The notes under the pieces were generated by a model. That model made no database searches. It was not told where the DNA came from and worked only from the letters and a program-made list of their open reading frames with translations. DNA of 64,000 nt. It comes from UBA9959 sp038204165. GTDB taxonomy: Bacteria; Elusimicrobiota; Elusimicrobia; Elusimicrobiales; UBA9959. This document shows positions 8,634-16,690 of this stretch, piece by piece (position 1 is the first letter of the stretch; the number at the start of each line of letters is the position of its first letter). Made by a program: the position numbers and the translations under genes. The DNA lies in NCBI GenBank assembly GCA_038204165.1, contig JBBRDG010000004.1, positions 21,443 through 85,442 of the forward strand, read 5' to 3'.

Positions 8634-9104
8634 TTAAGCGCTGAACCCGCACTTGTCTTCATATTCCCGCTCGAGCGCAAGCCGCCGCACCTCTTCAGCG
8701 AAGATAGCGTTACCGGCCAGCGCGTCATTGAAGTGCTCGGCCAGCAGCATGAACACTTTGGCGTCTTCCGTGCAGGTAATAGTGGCGTTCCTGGGCGCCT
8801 GACGCAGCAGCGCCATTTCGCCGAAGCAGTCGCCCGGCCCAAGCACCGACAGGCGCCTGGAAAAGAAGCCCCACTCCCTCACGGTAACGCTGACGCGACC
8901 CTCGTAGATCACAAAGAACGAATCTCCTGTTTCCCCCTGCCGGCAGATCTTTTCGCCTTTCTTATAACTGAACATACTTACCCAGGCAAGGATCTTTTCC
9001 AGCAAGCCCATCTGTATATTAGCGAACAGCTTTATCTTGCGCACCATCCGGGTGAACTGGACGGTATCAAATTCTCTCATGCGCAGTTTTTCCATAGATT
9101 GCAC
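8634..9104 (-). CDS. cyclic-nucleotide-binding (CRP-fold) protein without DNA-binding domain
   Basis: 156 residues. The beta-roll and phosphate-binding cassette are clear: GDCFGEMALLRQAPRNATI matches the FGE-(L/M)AL-x(n)-PR-A-T signature of cNMP-binding domains. The protein ends soon after the C-helix, with no helix-turn-helix, so it cannot be a CRP-type regulator by itself. GTG 9104 is the first in-frame start; ATG at 9095 is equally possible because neither has a convincing ribosome site. It is first in the redox block, behind the good promoter at 9144-9172. Ligand binding and the output partner are unknown; partnership with the receiver protein downstream is inference from order. Confidence 0.82.
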   Translation of the reverse strand: MQSMEKLRMREFDTVQFTRMVRKIKLFANIQMGLLEKILAWVSMFSYKKGEKICRQGETGDSFFVIYEGRVSVTVREWGFFSRRLSVLGPGDCFGEMALLRQAPRNATITCTEDAKVFMLLAEHFNDALAGNAIFAEEVRRLALEREYEDKCGFSA

Positions 9105-9143
9105 GTTCGTCAGCTAAACTTGAATCCGCCCGTTTCTGAAGTA

Positions 9144-9172
9144 ATTCTAGTGCTATATCTGTTTTAAGTCAA
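9144..9172 (-). promoter_or_regulatory. sigma-70-type promoter of the redox block
   Basis: Minus strand: TTGACT (9167-9172), a 17-nt spacer, TAGAAT (9144-9149). This is one of the best consensus matches in the window. The start codon follows 39 nt downstream. Confidence 0.65.
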
Positions 9173-9220
9173 GCGGTCAACCTGACTTAGCGGGTAAAGA
9201 ATACAGCGCAAGTATTAAAT

Positions 9221-10900
9221 ATGTTTAAATTTACTGAAGACTTTATTCAGGCGGAGAGGCACAGCGGTCGTACCCATATGAAGGATATATTTTCAAACCA
9301 GCCGGAGCCGAATCTCACGGTCTTAACTGTAACCGAGGTGCGCGTTGCCGTAGAAAAGGGAAATGAGAGCTGCTGGCGCAAAGCGGCAGCCGACAGGCTG
9401 GGGCTGGTTGAGACCGATATCCGCATAGTCAAAATGCTGAGAAAAGCGCTGGACATGGCGGATCCGCAGCAGTTCTATTACGAGCTCACTCTGGCCGTAG
9501 CCGTCCCCCGCGGCTATCCGAACAGCCGCAAATTTCCGACTTACCAGGAAGAAATAAAAATTCCGCGCCCGCCTCCGGGGCTTAAAGAACGCCCCATAGT
9601 AATCGGCTTCGGACCCGCTGGAATGTTCGCGGCGCTGGAGCTCCTGGAACGCGGCTTGAAACCTTTAATCCTGGAAAGGGGCAGGAAGATAGAGGAACGT
9701 TCCTCCGCCGTGCGCAGGTTCGAAACGCAGAAGTCTCTGGACCCGGAATCCAATATCCAGTTCGGGGAAGGCGGCGCCGGAGCCTATTCCGACGGCAAGC
9801 TGTTCGCCCGCGTCAATAATTCCGGGTACGCGGCCAAAGTTCTGGAAACTTTTATAAGGTTCGGCGCGCCGCCCAGGATAGGCTACACGGCCAAGCCGCA
9901 CATCGGGACTGACGTGCTCTGCGCGATAGTCAGGAATATCCGCGCCTACGTACTGGAGCAAGGCGGCGAGATACATTACGGCGCCAGGGTGACGGACCTG
10001 CTGGTCTCCGGGGGCAAGGCGGCTGGGGTAGTGGTAAACGGCAGCGAGGAATATCTCTCTTCCCGCATCTACCTTGCCATCGGGCATTCGGCGCGGGATA
10101 CTTTCGAATTGCTGCAAAAAAGAGGCGCTGCCCTGGAGCGGCGCGGCATTTCGGTCGGGGTAAGGATAGAACACCCGGCCGCGGCCATAAACCTGTTCCG
10201 GTATGGCCCCAAATACCAAAACTACCCCGGACTTGGCGCGGCCACCTACTCGCTCACGCACACCAACCGGCGGGCGGGACGCGGCGTATACACCTTCTGC
10301 ATGTGCCCCGGCGGGGAAGTGGTGAACGCCTCTTCCGGGCAGGGGCTGCTGGTGGTAAACGGAATGAGCTATGCCGCCAGGGCTTCGGCCTTCTCCAACG
10401 CCGCGCTCGTGGCCACCTGCCATCCGGAAGATTACCAGGGAGAAGGGCCGCTGGCCGGCTTTGAATTCCAGGAGACCATTGAGCGCGCGGCATTCAAAGC
10501 CGGCGGCGGGGACTGGTCGGTGCCGGCGCAGAACCTTAACGATTTTATTGGCGGTAAAGTTTCAAAAGAACTGATAAAAAACTCCTGCAGAATAGGCACG
10601 GCGGCCGCCGACCTCAGGGAAGTTCTGCCGGGGTTCGTGACCAGGGAACTTTTAACTGCTTTCGAAGAATTCAGGGACCGCTACCCGGGCTACGTTTCAG
10701 ACCAGGCCTTGCTGCTGGCCCCTGAAACGCGGACCTCCTGCCCGGTAAAGATCCTGCGGAAAGATAATTGTGAGTCCAGCCTGATAGGTAACCTCTACCC
10801 CCTGGGCGAAGGGGCAGGCTACGCGGGCGGGATAACCAGTTCCGCGATAGACGCTATTAAAGGCGTGGAATACAGTTTGATGGAACACCTGGCGAGCTGA
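9221..10900 (+). CDS. uncharacterised FAD-dependent dehydrogenase (COG2509-type)
   Basis: 559 residues. An N-terminal region of about 115 residues, which looks like a small alpha/beta domain, precedes a Rossmann FAD-binding fold with GFGPAGM (Gly 129/131/134) and LERGRK, where the acidic residue would hold the FAD ribose. Other family landmarks are NIQFGEGGAGAYSDGKL, a central GVRIEHPA, and the C-terminal FAD contact GEGAGYAGGI. Proteins of this family are widespread and lack a firm substrate. The start is uncertain: ATG 9221 opens the frame and ATG 9278 is an alternative; neither has a strong ribosome site. It is divergent from the redox block and converges on the M15 gene with only 2 nt between stops. 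Confidence 0.85.
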   Translation: MFKFTEDFIQAERHSGRTHMKDIFSNQPEPNLTVLTVTEVRVAVEKGNESCWRKAAADRLGLVETDIRIVKMLRKALDMADPQQFYYELTLAVAVPRGYPNSRKFPTYQEEIKIPRPPPGLKERPIVIGFGPAGMFAALELLERGLKPLILERGRKIEERSSAVRRFETQKSLDPESNIQFGEGGAGAYSDGKLFARVNNSGYAAKVLETFIRFGAPPRIGYTAKPHIGTDVLCAIVRNIRAYVLEQGGEIHYGARVTDLLVSGGKAAGVVVNGSEEYLSSRIYLAIGHSARDTFELLQKRGAALERRGISVGVRIEHPAAAINLFRYGPKYQNYPGLGAATYSLTHTNRRAGRGVYTFCMCPGGEVVNASSGQGLLVVNGMSYAARASAFSNAALVATCHPEDYQGEGPLAGFEFQETIERAAFKAGGGDWSVPAQNLNDFIGGKVSKELIKNSCRIGTAAADLREVLPGFVTRELLTAFEEFRDRYPGYVSDQALLLAPETRTSCPVKILRKDNCESSLIGNLYPLGEGAGYAGGITSSAIDAIKGVEYSLMEHLAS

Positions 10901-10902
10901 CG

Positions 10903-11793
10903 TTAAACGTTTTTTTTCTTGACCGCCGCGGTCCTGGCGCCGATTTTACGGGCAGGCGCGGCGCTTTTACGCGCGGGAGCGCTTTTAGCCGCGGCCGGAT
11001 GCCGGACCGTCCTCTTGGCGACGTGCCTGGCCGGCGTAGCGCGCCTCGGCCTGCGCCGGCGGTGGCGCACCGGGGCCCTTACCATCCAGTAACGGACCCG
11101 GCCCACGTCCACATGGGTAAAACCTTTTGAGGGATAGTAACCTACGCCGCCCGCCCCGAGCCGCAGAGCGAATTTTTTCACCGCGGTGGTCGTATAGCCC
11201 GGCACCCGGATATCGGCGGCCCAGCCCAGCATGTGCAGGCTGTGTTCGGCGGCTCCGGGCAGCGAGCGATTGAGAGCAAGGGTGCGGTAACCGCTCAGCA
11301 GTGTTATCCCCCTTTTCCCAAAATGGTCCTCCACGGCGTCCAGCAGTTCCATGAGTTTAATGGACATATCGGCTTCGCTGCTGTCCAGGCTGCAGCGGGT
11401 CACATGATCGAACTTCGCGACCTCGTCCATGTCGTAACCGCCGTCCCTGGTCCGGTAATTTAAAAGTATTTTTTCTCCGGTATCGCGGCGTATGATGGTA
11501 AGTTTACCGTTGCCGCCAAGGTTCACCGGCATGGGAGGTTCGACAGTTTCAGTGCTGATGAAAATATCCCCGCCCTCGGACTCGTTGTCTTCAACGTCCT
11601 GGACTTCCTCTTCAGTTATGTCGGGGCCCGGAGCGGGCGGGGGATAAGCAGTAGAATAGTCGGGGACCGAGGCAAGCTGATCGAGCAGGGTATCGGAATG
11701 GAGCACCAGTCCGGAATCGGCAACGGGACCGAGGCCCTGGGCGCCGGCGGTACTCGTATGGAACAACAAAGACAGGATAATCCAGTATTTCAT
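10903..11793 (-). CDS. secreted M15-type (DUF882/YcbK-like) peptidase with basic tail
   Basis: 296 residues with a signal peptide ending near AGAQG. The catalytic domain (about residues 120-235) has the YcbK/DUF882 pattern: SGYRT, then HSLHMLGWAADIRVPG with the zinc-binding His/Asp set, then GGVGYYPSKGFTHVDVG with the last zinc His. Relatives trim peptidoglycan cross-bridges. After residue 240 comes an unusual tail of about 57 residues made almost only of Arg, Lys, Ala, Pro and Val, like histone H1, perhaps for binding acidic polymers in the envelope. The start is ATG 11793 (a GTG lies 12 nt upstream); a 7-bp inverted repeat (11796-11813) sits across the start region. Confidence 0.82.
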   Translation of the reverse strand: MKYWIILSLLFHTSTAGAQGLGPVADSGLVLHSDTLLDQLASVPDYSTAYPPPAPGPDITEEEVQDVEDNESEGGDIFISTETVEPPMPVNLGGNGKLTIIRRDTGEKILLNYRTRDGGYDMDEVAKFDHVTRCSLDSSEADMSIKLMELLDAVEDHFGKRGITLLSGYRTLALNRSLPGAAEHSLHMLGWAADIRVPGYTTTAVKKFALRLGAGGVGYYPSKGFTHVDVGRVRYWMVRAPVRHRRRRPRRATPARHVAKRTVRHPAAAKSAPARKSAAPARKIGARTAAVKKKNV

Positions 11794-11916
11794 CAATAGC
11801 CGCACAGGCGGCTAGGTTATTTTAGCAAAAACTGCTCCGCCACGGCTTCCGGTTTCTCTTAAAACGGCTGCTGCGCTTAACTATTTATCCAGCCCGGACC
11901 AGCGCCTGATTGATAT

Positions 11917-12000
11917 TAGTCGTAGGACTAAAGGCCCTGAAACAGGTAGGCCGAATAACTTCAAAGGGGCAGGCCTATGAACCTATAAAATGCCGGTTCA
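11917..12000 (+). ncRNA. candidate structured RNA: four abutting hairpins upstream of a C11 peptidase gene
   Basis: Four stems follow one another almost without linkers: TAGTC/GACTA (11917-11930, GTAG loop), CCTG/CAGG (11936-11946, AAA loop), TAGGCC/GGCCTA (11947-11977, 19-nt loop) and TGAACC/GGTTCA (11978-12000, 11-nt loop). GGGC in the third loop could pair with GCCC before stem two. The element ends 54 nt before the peptidase ATG, with a possible -10 (TATTAT) in between, so it may be a leader, a separate RNA, or part of the opposite transcript. It matches no riboswitch class I can name. The structure was found by eye. Confidence 0.35.
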
Positions 12001-12054
12001 AATAAATTAATATTATAGACAGCAAGTTCCATCATATCCGCGAGGAGAGTACCG

Positions 12055-13449
12055 ATGAAAAGAATAGCTATAACAAAGTTCCTGCTGGCCTCGGCTTTCA
12101 TGGCGGTCCCTGCCGCCGCGCAGGACATAAGCTTCGACAGCCTGCCTTCGGTAAAGGACATAATAAGCCAGGCCCGGGCCTCGGAAATTTCAGTCCCCCA
12201 ACCCTCGCTTCCCCCTGACAGCCGGACGCCCAAAGAATGGACGCTGATGGTGTTCATGAACGGCAAAAACAATCTCTCCAGCTACGTGCATACCGACATG
12301 AACGAAATGGAACAGGTAGGCTCGACCGACAAGATGAACATCGTGGTCGAGGCCGGCAGGATCTACCAGGCGCCCCCCTCCTACCCCAACTACCCGGGCG
12401 GCTACGACGGTTACGACAATCCCTGGGGCGGCGTAGTCCCGCACCCCGGCTGGCCCAATCCGGACTGGAACATGCCCCCCGCCATGGGCCGCGAAGACGC
12501 GGCGGCCACGCGCTCCTCCGACTGGACCGGCGTGCGCAGATATTACGTTTTGAAGGACAACGACACCGCGGTTACCGGTTCCCAGTTGCTCGAAGAACTG
12601 CCCAAGACCGACATGGGCGACTGGAACCAGCTGGTGCAGTTCGTAAAATGGGCCAAGGCCAAGTACCCCGCCAGGAAATATATGCTGGTCGTGTGGAACC
12701 ACGGCGACGGCTGGAAAACCAAGAGCCTGGGCTCGCAGATCCTGAAAGGTATTTCTTACGACGACGAGACCGGCAACGGCATCACTACAGTGCAGCTGGG
12801 CCAGGCCTTGGGCGCCATGGGCGGCCTGGACATTTACGCTTCCGACGCCTGCCTGATGCAGATGGCCGAAGTGGTGTATGAACTTAAGAATTACGCGCCG
12901 GTTATAATCGGCTCCGAAGAGACCGAGCCCGGCGACGGCTGGGACTACACGGCTTTCCTCTCCCGCGTTAACCCTGCCAACCTCAGCCCCGAAGCCATAG
13001 CCAAGGCGGCGGTGGAAGGTTACAACGCCTCTTACGCTGCTAAAGGCTCCGGCATAACGATGTCCGCGGTGCGCTCCAACCAGGCTGAACCGCTGCGCCT
13101 GCTTACCGACCAGTGGGTAGACCTTGCTATGGCGCAGGACAAGGCCGCGCTTAAAGCCGCTCGCAGCGAAGCCAAGTCTTTCGGCGGCGCGGATTCCCGC
13201 GACTTCCTCCACTTCCTTTCGATAGCCGGCGCCAAGATCCCCGCGCTGGCGGCCAAGGGCAGGGAGATTACCGCCCTGGTACAGCAGAAGATGCTGATAA
13301 AGAACGCCCCTTACGGCGATTCCTACAAGAACGCCCTGGGGATCGGCATCTACCTGCCCTCCTACAGCTTCGACGCCAACTACTCCAAACTGGCGCTTTC
13401 CAAGGCCGGGAAGTGGGATGAGTTCACCAGCTGGCTCTCCGCGCAATAA
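12055..13449 (+). CDS. secreted clostripain-family (peptidase C11) cysteine peptidase, copy 1
   Basis: 464 residues with a Sec signal (cut near AAAQD). The C11 core starts at EWTLMVFMNGKNN (about 61). The catalytic dyad is His216 in VVWNHGDGW and Cys266 in SDACLMQMAEV, and GSEETEPGDGW matches the C11 active-site surround. Such enzymes cleave after Arg or Lys. Residues 103-150 are a Pro/Gly/Tyr-rich insertion not present in the paralogue at 42265-43638. The start has a strong GAGGAGAG site. It is a single gene ended by the terminator at 13469-13506, with a candidate structured leader upstream. Confidence 0.9.
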   Translation: MKRIAITKFLLASAFMAVPAAAQDISFDSLPSVKDIISQARASEISVPQPSLPPDSRTPKEWTLMVFMNGKNNLSSYVHTDMNEMEQVGSTDKMNIVVEAGRIYQAPPSYPNYPGGYDGYDNPWGGVVPHPGWPNPDWNMPPAMGREDAAATRSSDWTGVRRYYVLKDNDTAVTGSQLLEELPKTDMGDWNQLVQFVKWAKAKYPARKYMLVVWNHGDGWKTKSLGSQILKGISYDDETGNGITTVQLGQALGAMGGLDIYASDACLMQMAEVVYELKNYAPVIIGSEETEPGDGWDYTAFLSRVNPANLSPEAIAKAAVEGYNASYAAKGSGITMSAVRSNQAEPLRLLTDQWVDLAMAQDKAALKAARSEAKSFGGADSRDFLHFLSIAGAKIPALAAKGREITALVQQKMLIKNAPYGDSYKNALGIGIYLPSYSFDANYSKLALSKAGKWDEFTSWLSAQ

Positions 13450-13468
13450 CAGCGGCTGCCGGAAATAA

Positions 13469-13506
13469 AAGAACGGCCCTTCCTGCGAAGGGCCGTTCTT
13501 CTTTAT
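13469..13506. terminator. bidirectional terminator between the C11 peptidase and hypF
   Basis: A 14-bp perfect stem (AAGAACGGCCCTTC with its complement) around CTGC. It is followed by CTTTATT on the plus strand and by TTTTATTT on the minus strand. It serves two convergent genes. Confidence 0.88.
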
Positions 13507-13517
13507 TAGGCCGGAGC

Positions 13518-15812
13518 TTACCCACTCGCCTGCTCCGCGTTGTAACCGTTGATAGCGTACCAGGCCTGGCCCAGCGCTATGCCCCCGTCGTTGGACGGCA
13601 CCCGGGAATTGGTCAGCACCTTAAGGCCGGAGTTCGAAAGGCGGCGGCCCAGGTCTTCCAGCAGCGTCCGGTTCTGAAAAACACCGCCGGAGAGGCAGAC
13701 GGTTTCAAGCCCGGCGTCGCCGGCGATCTTTAGCGCCGCGGCCGCGGCGGCTGCGGCCAAGCCGGCATGGAAGCGCGCGGAGATTACGCCGGGCTTAACC
13801 CCGGCCAGCCTGTCGACTAAGGCGGCTTTCACGGCCGGGCCCGGGTCCAGCTCAAGGCAGGTCTCGCCCTGCGCCAGCCCAAAGGCGTATTCGCCGTACT
13901 TTTTACCGTCCAGCAGACTTTCCATTTCCATCGGGCCCTGCGCCTCGTAGGTGGCCTCGGTCCTTACTCCAGAGATAAAACTCAAAGCGTCGAAGAGGCG
14001 GCCCATGCTGGAAGTCTCGGGGCAATTAAGCCCGGTCTCCAGCATCCGCTCCACGGTATTTAGTTTCGCCGCGGGGATTTCTTTAAAAAGACCACCGGCG
14101 GACTTACGCCAGGAGGGACCAAGGGCCGCCCTGACCAGGGCCAACGCCGGGCGCCAGTTCTCTAAAGCGCCTATATCACCGCCGGGCAGCGGGAAATATT
14201 TAAGATGCCCGGCGCGCCGCCAGGTGTGTTTACCGAAGACCAGGAACTCCGAACCCCAGATCCTACCGTCGAGACCGTAGCCGGTCCCGTCGAAAGAAAC
14301 GCCGAGAAAAGGGTCCTTCAGACCGTGCTCCGCCGCCACGCTTAAGGCGTGCGCCGCGTGGTGCTGCACCGCTACTTTGTCGCCGGGCAGGGAGGCGGCG
14401 ATGTAGGAAGAGGCGTAATCCGGGTGCAGGTCATGCACTATCACGCCTGGGCGCACTTTAAGCAAGCCGGAGAACTTGACCAGCGTTTCCCTGAAAAACT
14501 CCTGATTTTTAGGCTCGGCCAGGTCGCCGATATGCTGGGAGAGGAAAGCTTCGGAGCCGCGCGTAAGACAGAAAGCGTTCTTAAGGTCGGCGCCGCAGGC
14601 CAGCAGCGTAACCCCGCCGGCGGGGAGCTTTATCCCGGCGGGAACGTAGCCCCTGGCCCTGCGGGCCAGGCGCAGTTCCCCCGCCGCCTCAAAAGCCACG
14701 CTGTCGTCGGCCCTGTTGTGGATGGGCCTGTTATGGGAAAGGGTAAAAGAAGCCGCGCCATCGAGCCGCGTGGAGACTTCCTGCGCGTCCTTACAGATAG
14801 GCTCGTCCCGCAGGTTGCCGGAAGTCATTACCAGCGGTCCCGTAAAACCTTTCTTCGCCAGCAGCGCGAAAAGGGCGGCGTGCAGCGGCGTATAGGGCAG
14901 CATCACACCCAGCCGCGAAAGGCCGGGAGCCGGTTCCGCAAAAACGCCCTTACGTTGCAGCATCACTACCGGCGCTTCGGACGAAGCTAGCGCGACAGCT
15001 TCCACTTTTGAGACGTAACAGAGCTTTTTCACGGAGGAGAGCGAAGCGGCCATCACGGCGAAGGGCTTATGGGGCCGGCACTTAACCGCGCGCAGCCGGC
15101 GCAGCGCCGGCGCGGCGTCCGCCCGGCAGGCCAGATGGAAGCCGCCCAGGCTCTGCAGCGCGCCTATGCGTCCTGCCAAAAGGAGATCGGCGGTTTTTTT
15201 CAGCGCGGCCAGGCCGGCGTATTTTTTACCGCCGGCGGTCAGTTCTACCGCGGGGCCGCAGACAGGACAGGCGTTCGGCTGGGCGTGAAAACGGCGGTCG
15301 AGCGGGTTCGTATATTCGCGCAGGCAGTGCGGGCACATACTGAACCCGGCCATTGTGGTGGCGGGACGGTCATAGGGGATGGTCTTAACTATGGTAAAGC
15401 GCGGCCCGCAGTTGGTGCAGTTGGTGAAAGGGTAAAGATAACGCCTGTCCGAGGGCGTCAGCATTTCGCGGCGGCAGTCCCCGCAAAGCGCCAGGTCGGC
15501 CGGAATGATGGCGCCCGCCGGGGCATTCCCTCCGCTTTTAGCGATGGCGAATAATTTCTCTCCGACAGGAGTTAACGGGAACACCGAAACAGAATCGATA
15601 CGTGAAGCCGGCGGCTTGCGGGGGATGATCTGGCGGATAAACTCCCGAACGTTTTGGGGCAGCCCCTCGGCTTCCACAGTAACTCCGGCGGCGTCGTTCT
15701 TGACCCAGCCCGCCAGGCTATAGGCGAGGGCGAGTTTATAGATGTGCGGCCGGAAGCCCACGCCCTGCACCACGCCTTTAATCAGGATCTTTCTTCGTAT
15801 CGTGTAGATCAT
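13518..15812 (-). CDS. hypF: [NiFe]-hydrogenase maturation carbamoyltransferase HypF
   Basis: 764 residues, full length. Domains in order: acylphosphatase-like (GVVQGVGFRPHIYKLA, residues 12-27), two zinc-finger units (CGDCRREML to CTNCGPRF, then CPHCLREY to CPVC), YrdC-like domain (about 200-390), and a Kae1-like carbamoyltransferase with VQHHAAHA and FDGTGYG. HypF uses carbamoyl phosphate and ATP to carbamoylate the C-terminal Cys of HypE, the first step towards the active-site cyanide ligands. It is last in a minus-strand hypC-D-E-x-F cluster and begins 13 nt after the stop of the membrane-protein gene. The start is ATG 15812. Confidence 0.97.
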   Translation of the reverse strand: MIYTIRRKILIKGVVQGVGFRPHIYKLALAYSLAGWVKNDAAGVTVEAEGLPQNVREFIRQIIPRKPPASRIDSVSVFPLTPVGEKLFAIAKSGGNAPAGAIIPADLALCGDCRREMLTPSDRRYLYPFTNCTNCGPRFTIVKTIPYDRPATTMAGFSMCPHCLREYTNPLDRRFHAQPNACPVCGPAVELTAGGKKYAGLAALKKTADLLLAGRIGALQSLGGFHLACRADAAPALRRLRAVKCRPHKPFAVMAASLSSVKKLCYVSKVEAVALASSEAPVVMLQRKGVFAEPAPGLSRLGVMLPYTPLHAALFALLAKKGFTGPLVMTSGNLRDEPICKDAQEVSTRLDGAASFTLSHNRPIHNRADDSVAFEAAGELRLARRARGYVPAGIKLPAGGVTLLACGADLKNAFCLTRGSEAFLSQHIGDLAEPKNQEFFRETLVKFSGLLKVRPGVIVHDLHPDYASSYIAASLPGDKVAVQHHAAHALSVAAEHGLKDPFLGVSFDGTGYGLDGRIWGSEFLVFGKHTWRRAGHLKYFPLPGGDIGALENWRPALALVRAALGPSWRKSAGGLFKEIPAAKLNTVERMLETGLNCPETSSMGRLFDALSFISGVRTEATYEAQGPMEMESLLDGKKYGEYAFGLAQGETCLELDPGPAVKAALVDRLAGVKPGVISARFHAGLAAAAAAAALKIAGDAGLETVCLSGGVFQNRTLLEDLGRRLSNSGLKVLTNSRVPSNDGGIALGQAWYAINGYNAEQASG

Positions 15813-15825
15813 TCTTTTAAAAGCC

Positions 15826-16641
15826 TCAGTTCTTGCCGCCGGTAACCACCTGGTTCCTGGAATAATCCAGCTCGCTGCCGAACATACTGTGCGGAACCAA
15901 ATACACCGCCGCAGTAACCACGAAGGCGGCTATAAGCCAGGGCCGGTAGTTGCGATCTTTGAAAACAAAATACAGGGCCGGCAGCCAGGCAACCAGCATC
16001 AGAAGCGTCTTATTGTCGGTAAGGTCGTAACCGAAAGGAAAGCCCGTCCAGGCCTGGCCAAAAGCGTAATACTGCACCAGCGGCCCGAACACAAAACCGC
16101 CCAGCAACAGGAATAAAATATTAAGCCAGACCGCGTGCTTAACCGCCAAGCCGCCGGTAAACACGGAAAGAAAGATGCGCACCGAGAAGAACATGAAAAG
16201 AAAAATAAAAACAATGTGCGGGATCAGCGCCCAGGCCGGCACCGCTCCCTTAAACCTGGTCACTACCGGGGCCCGGGAAAGCTCCAGCTCTCCGGAAGGA
16301 TGCTTCACGAAGACCCGGTACGCCAGCTTGCCCGCCGGCGGCTGGGAAGGCAGCATAAAAAACAGAAGGCCGTCCTTGGCCTGCAGCGGAGAAACCTGCC
16401 CCGGATCCACGGTTTTATACCGGCGCCATTCCACCCGCCCCTCGAGAGGGCCCTTATAGGAAATCTTTACAAGGCAGTCATCACCGCCCGTAGTACAGCT
16501 CCGGGGAAAGCGATAACTCGAAATACCTGTGCCCTCCACCGCCCCGCCTTTAACAGGGTAAGTAGGACCCGTCATGCGCTGGAACACGGCGAAAAAAACC
16601 GTTATCAAAAAACTCAGTATCCACAGTAAAGTCTTTTTCAT
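15826..16641 (-). CDS. membrane protein of unknown function inside the hyp cluster
   Basis: 271 residues. An N-terminal TM helix (about 5-20) is followed by an extracytoplasmic, probably beta-rich region (about 25-130, with Cys in RSCTTGGDDC), then roughly four to five TM helices. I recognise no family. The start is ATG 16641 with AAGGA upstream. It lies 49 nt after hypE and 13 nt before hypF, so it appears fixed in the operon. A role in hydrogenase assembly, membrane anchoring or metal supply is possible but rests on position only. The fold (one TM, outside domain, TM bundle) does not look like the known nickel permeases. Confidence 0.7.
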   Translation of the reverse strand: MKKTLLWILSFLITVFFAVFQRMTGPTYPVKGGAVEGTGISSYRFPRSCTTGGDDCLVKISYKGPLEGRVEWRRYKTVDPGQVSPLQAKDGLLFFMLPSQPPAGKLAYRVFVKHPSGELELSRAPVVTRFKGAVPAWALIPHIVFIFLFMFFSVRIFLSVFTGGLAVKHAVWLNILFLLLGGFVFGPLVQYYAFGQAWTGFPFGYDLTDNKTLLMLVAWLPALYFVFKDRNYRPWLIAAFVVTAAVYLVPHSMFGSELDYSRNQVVTGGKN

Positions 16642-16690
16642 TTTATAATCCTTGCGGCTTGACGCCCGGGCCGGGTGGCGGAACGCAAGC

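Noticed and set aside
11917..12000. c-di-GMP (GEMM) riboswitch
   Set aside because: GEMM consensus pieces and the tetraloop-receptor layout are not found; I kept it only as an unassigned structured element.
12190..13446. 418-codon open frame antisense to the C11 peptidase gene
   Set aside because: It mirrors the codon pattern of the real gene, has no family motif and no ribosome site. High GC creates long antisense frames; similar ones lie opposite the second C11 gene and obgE.
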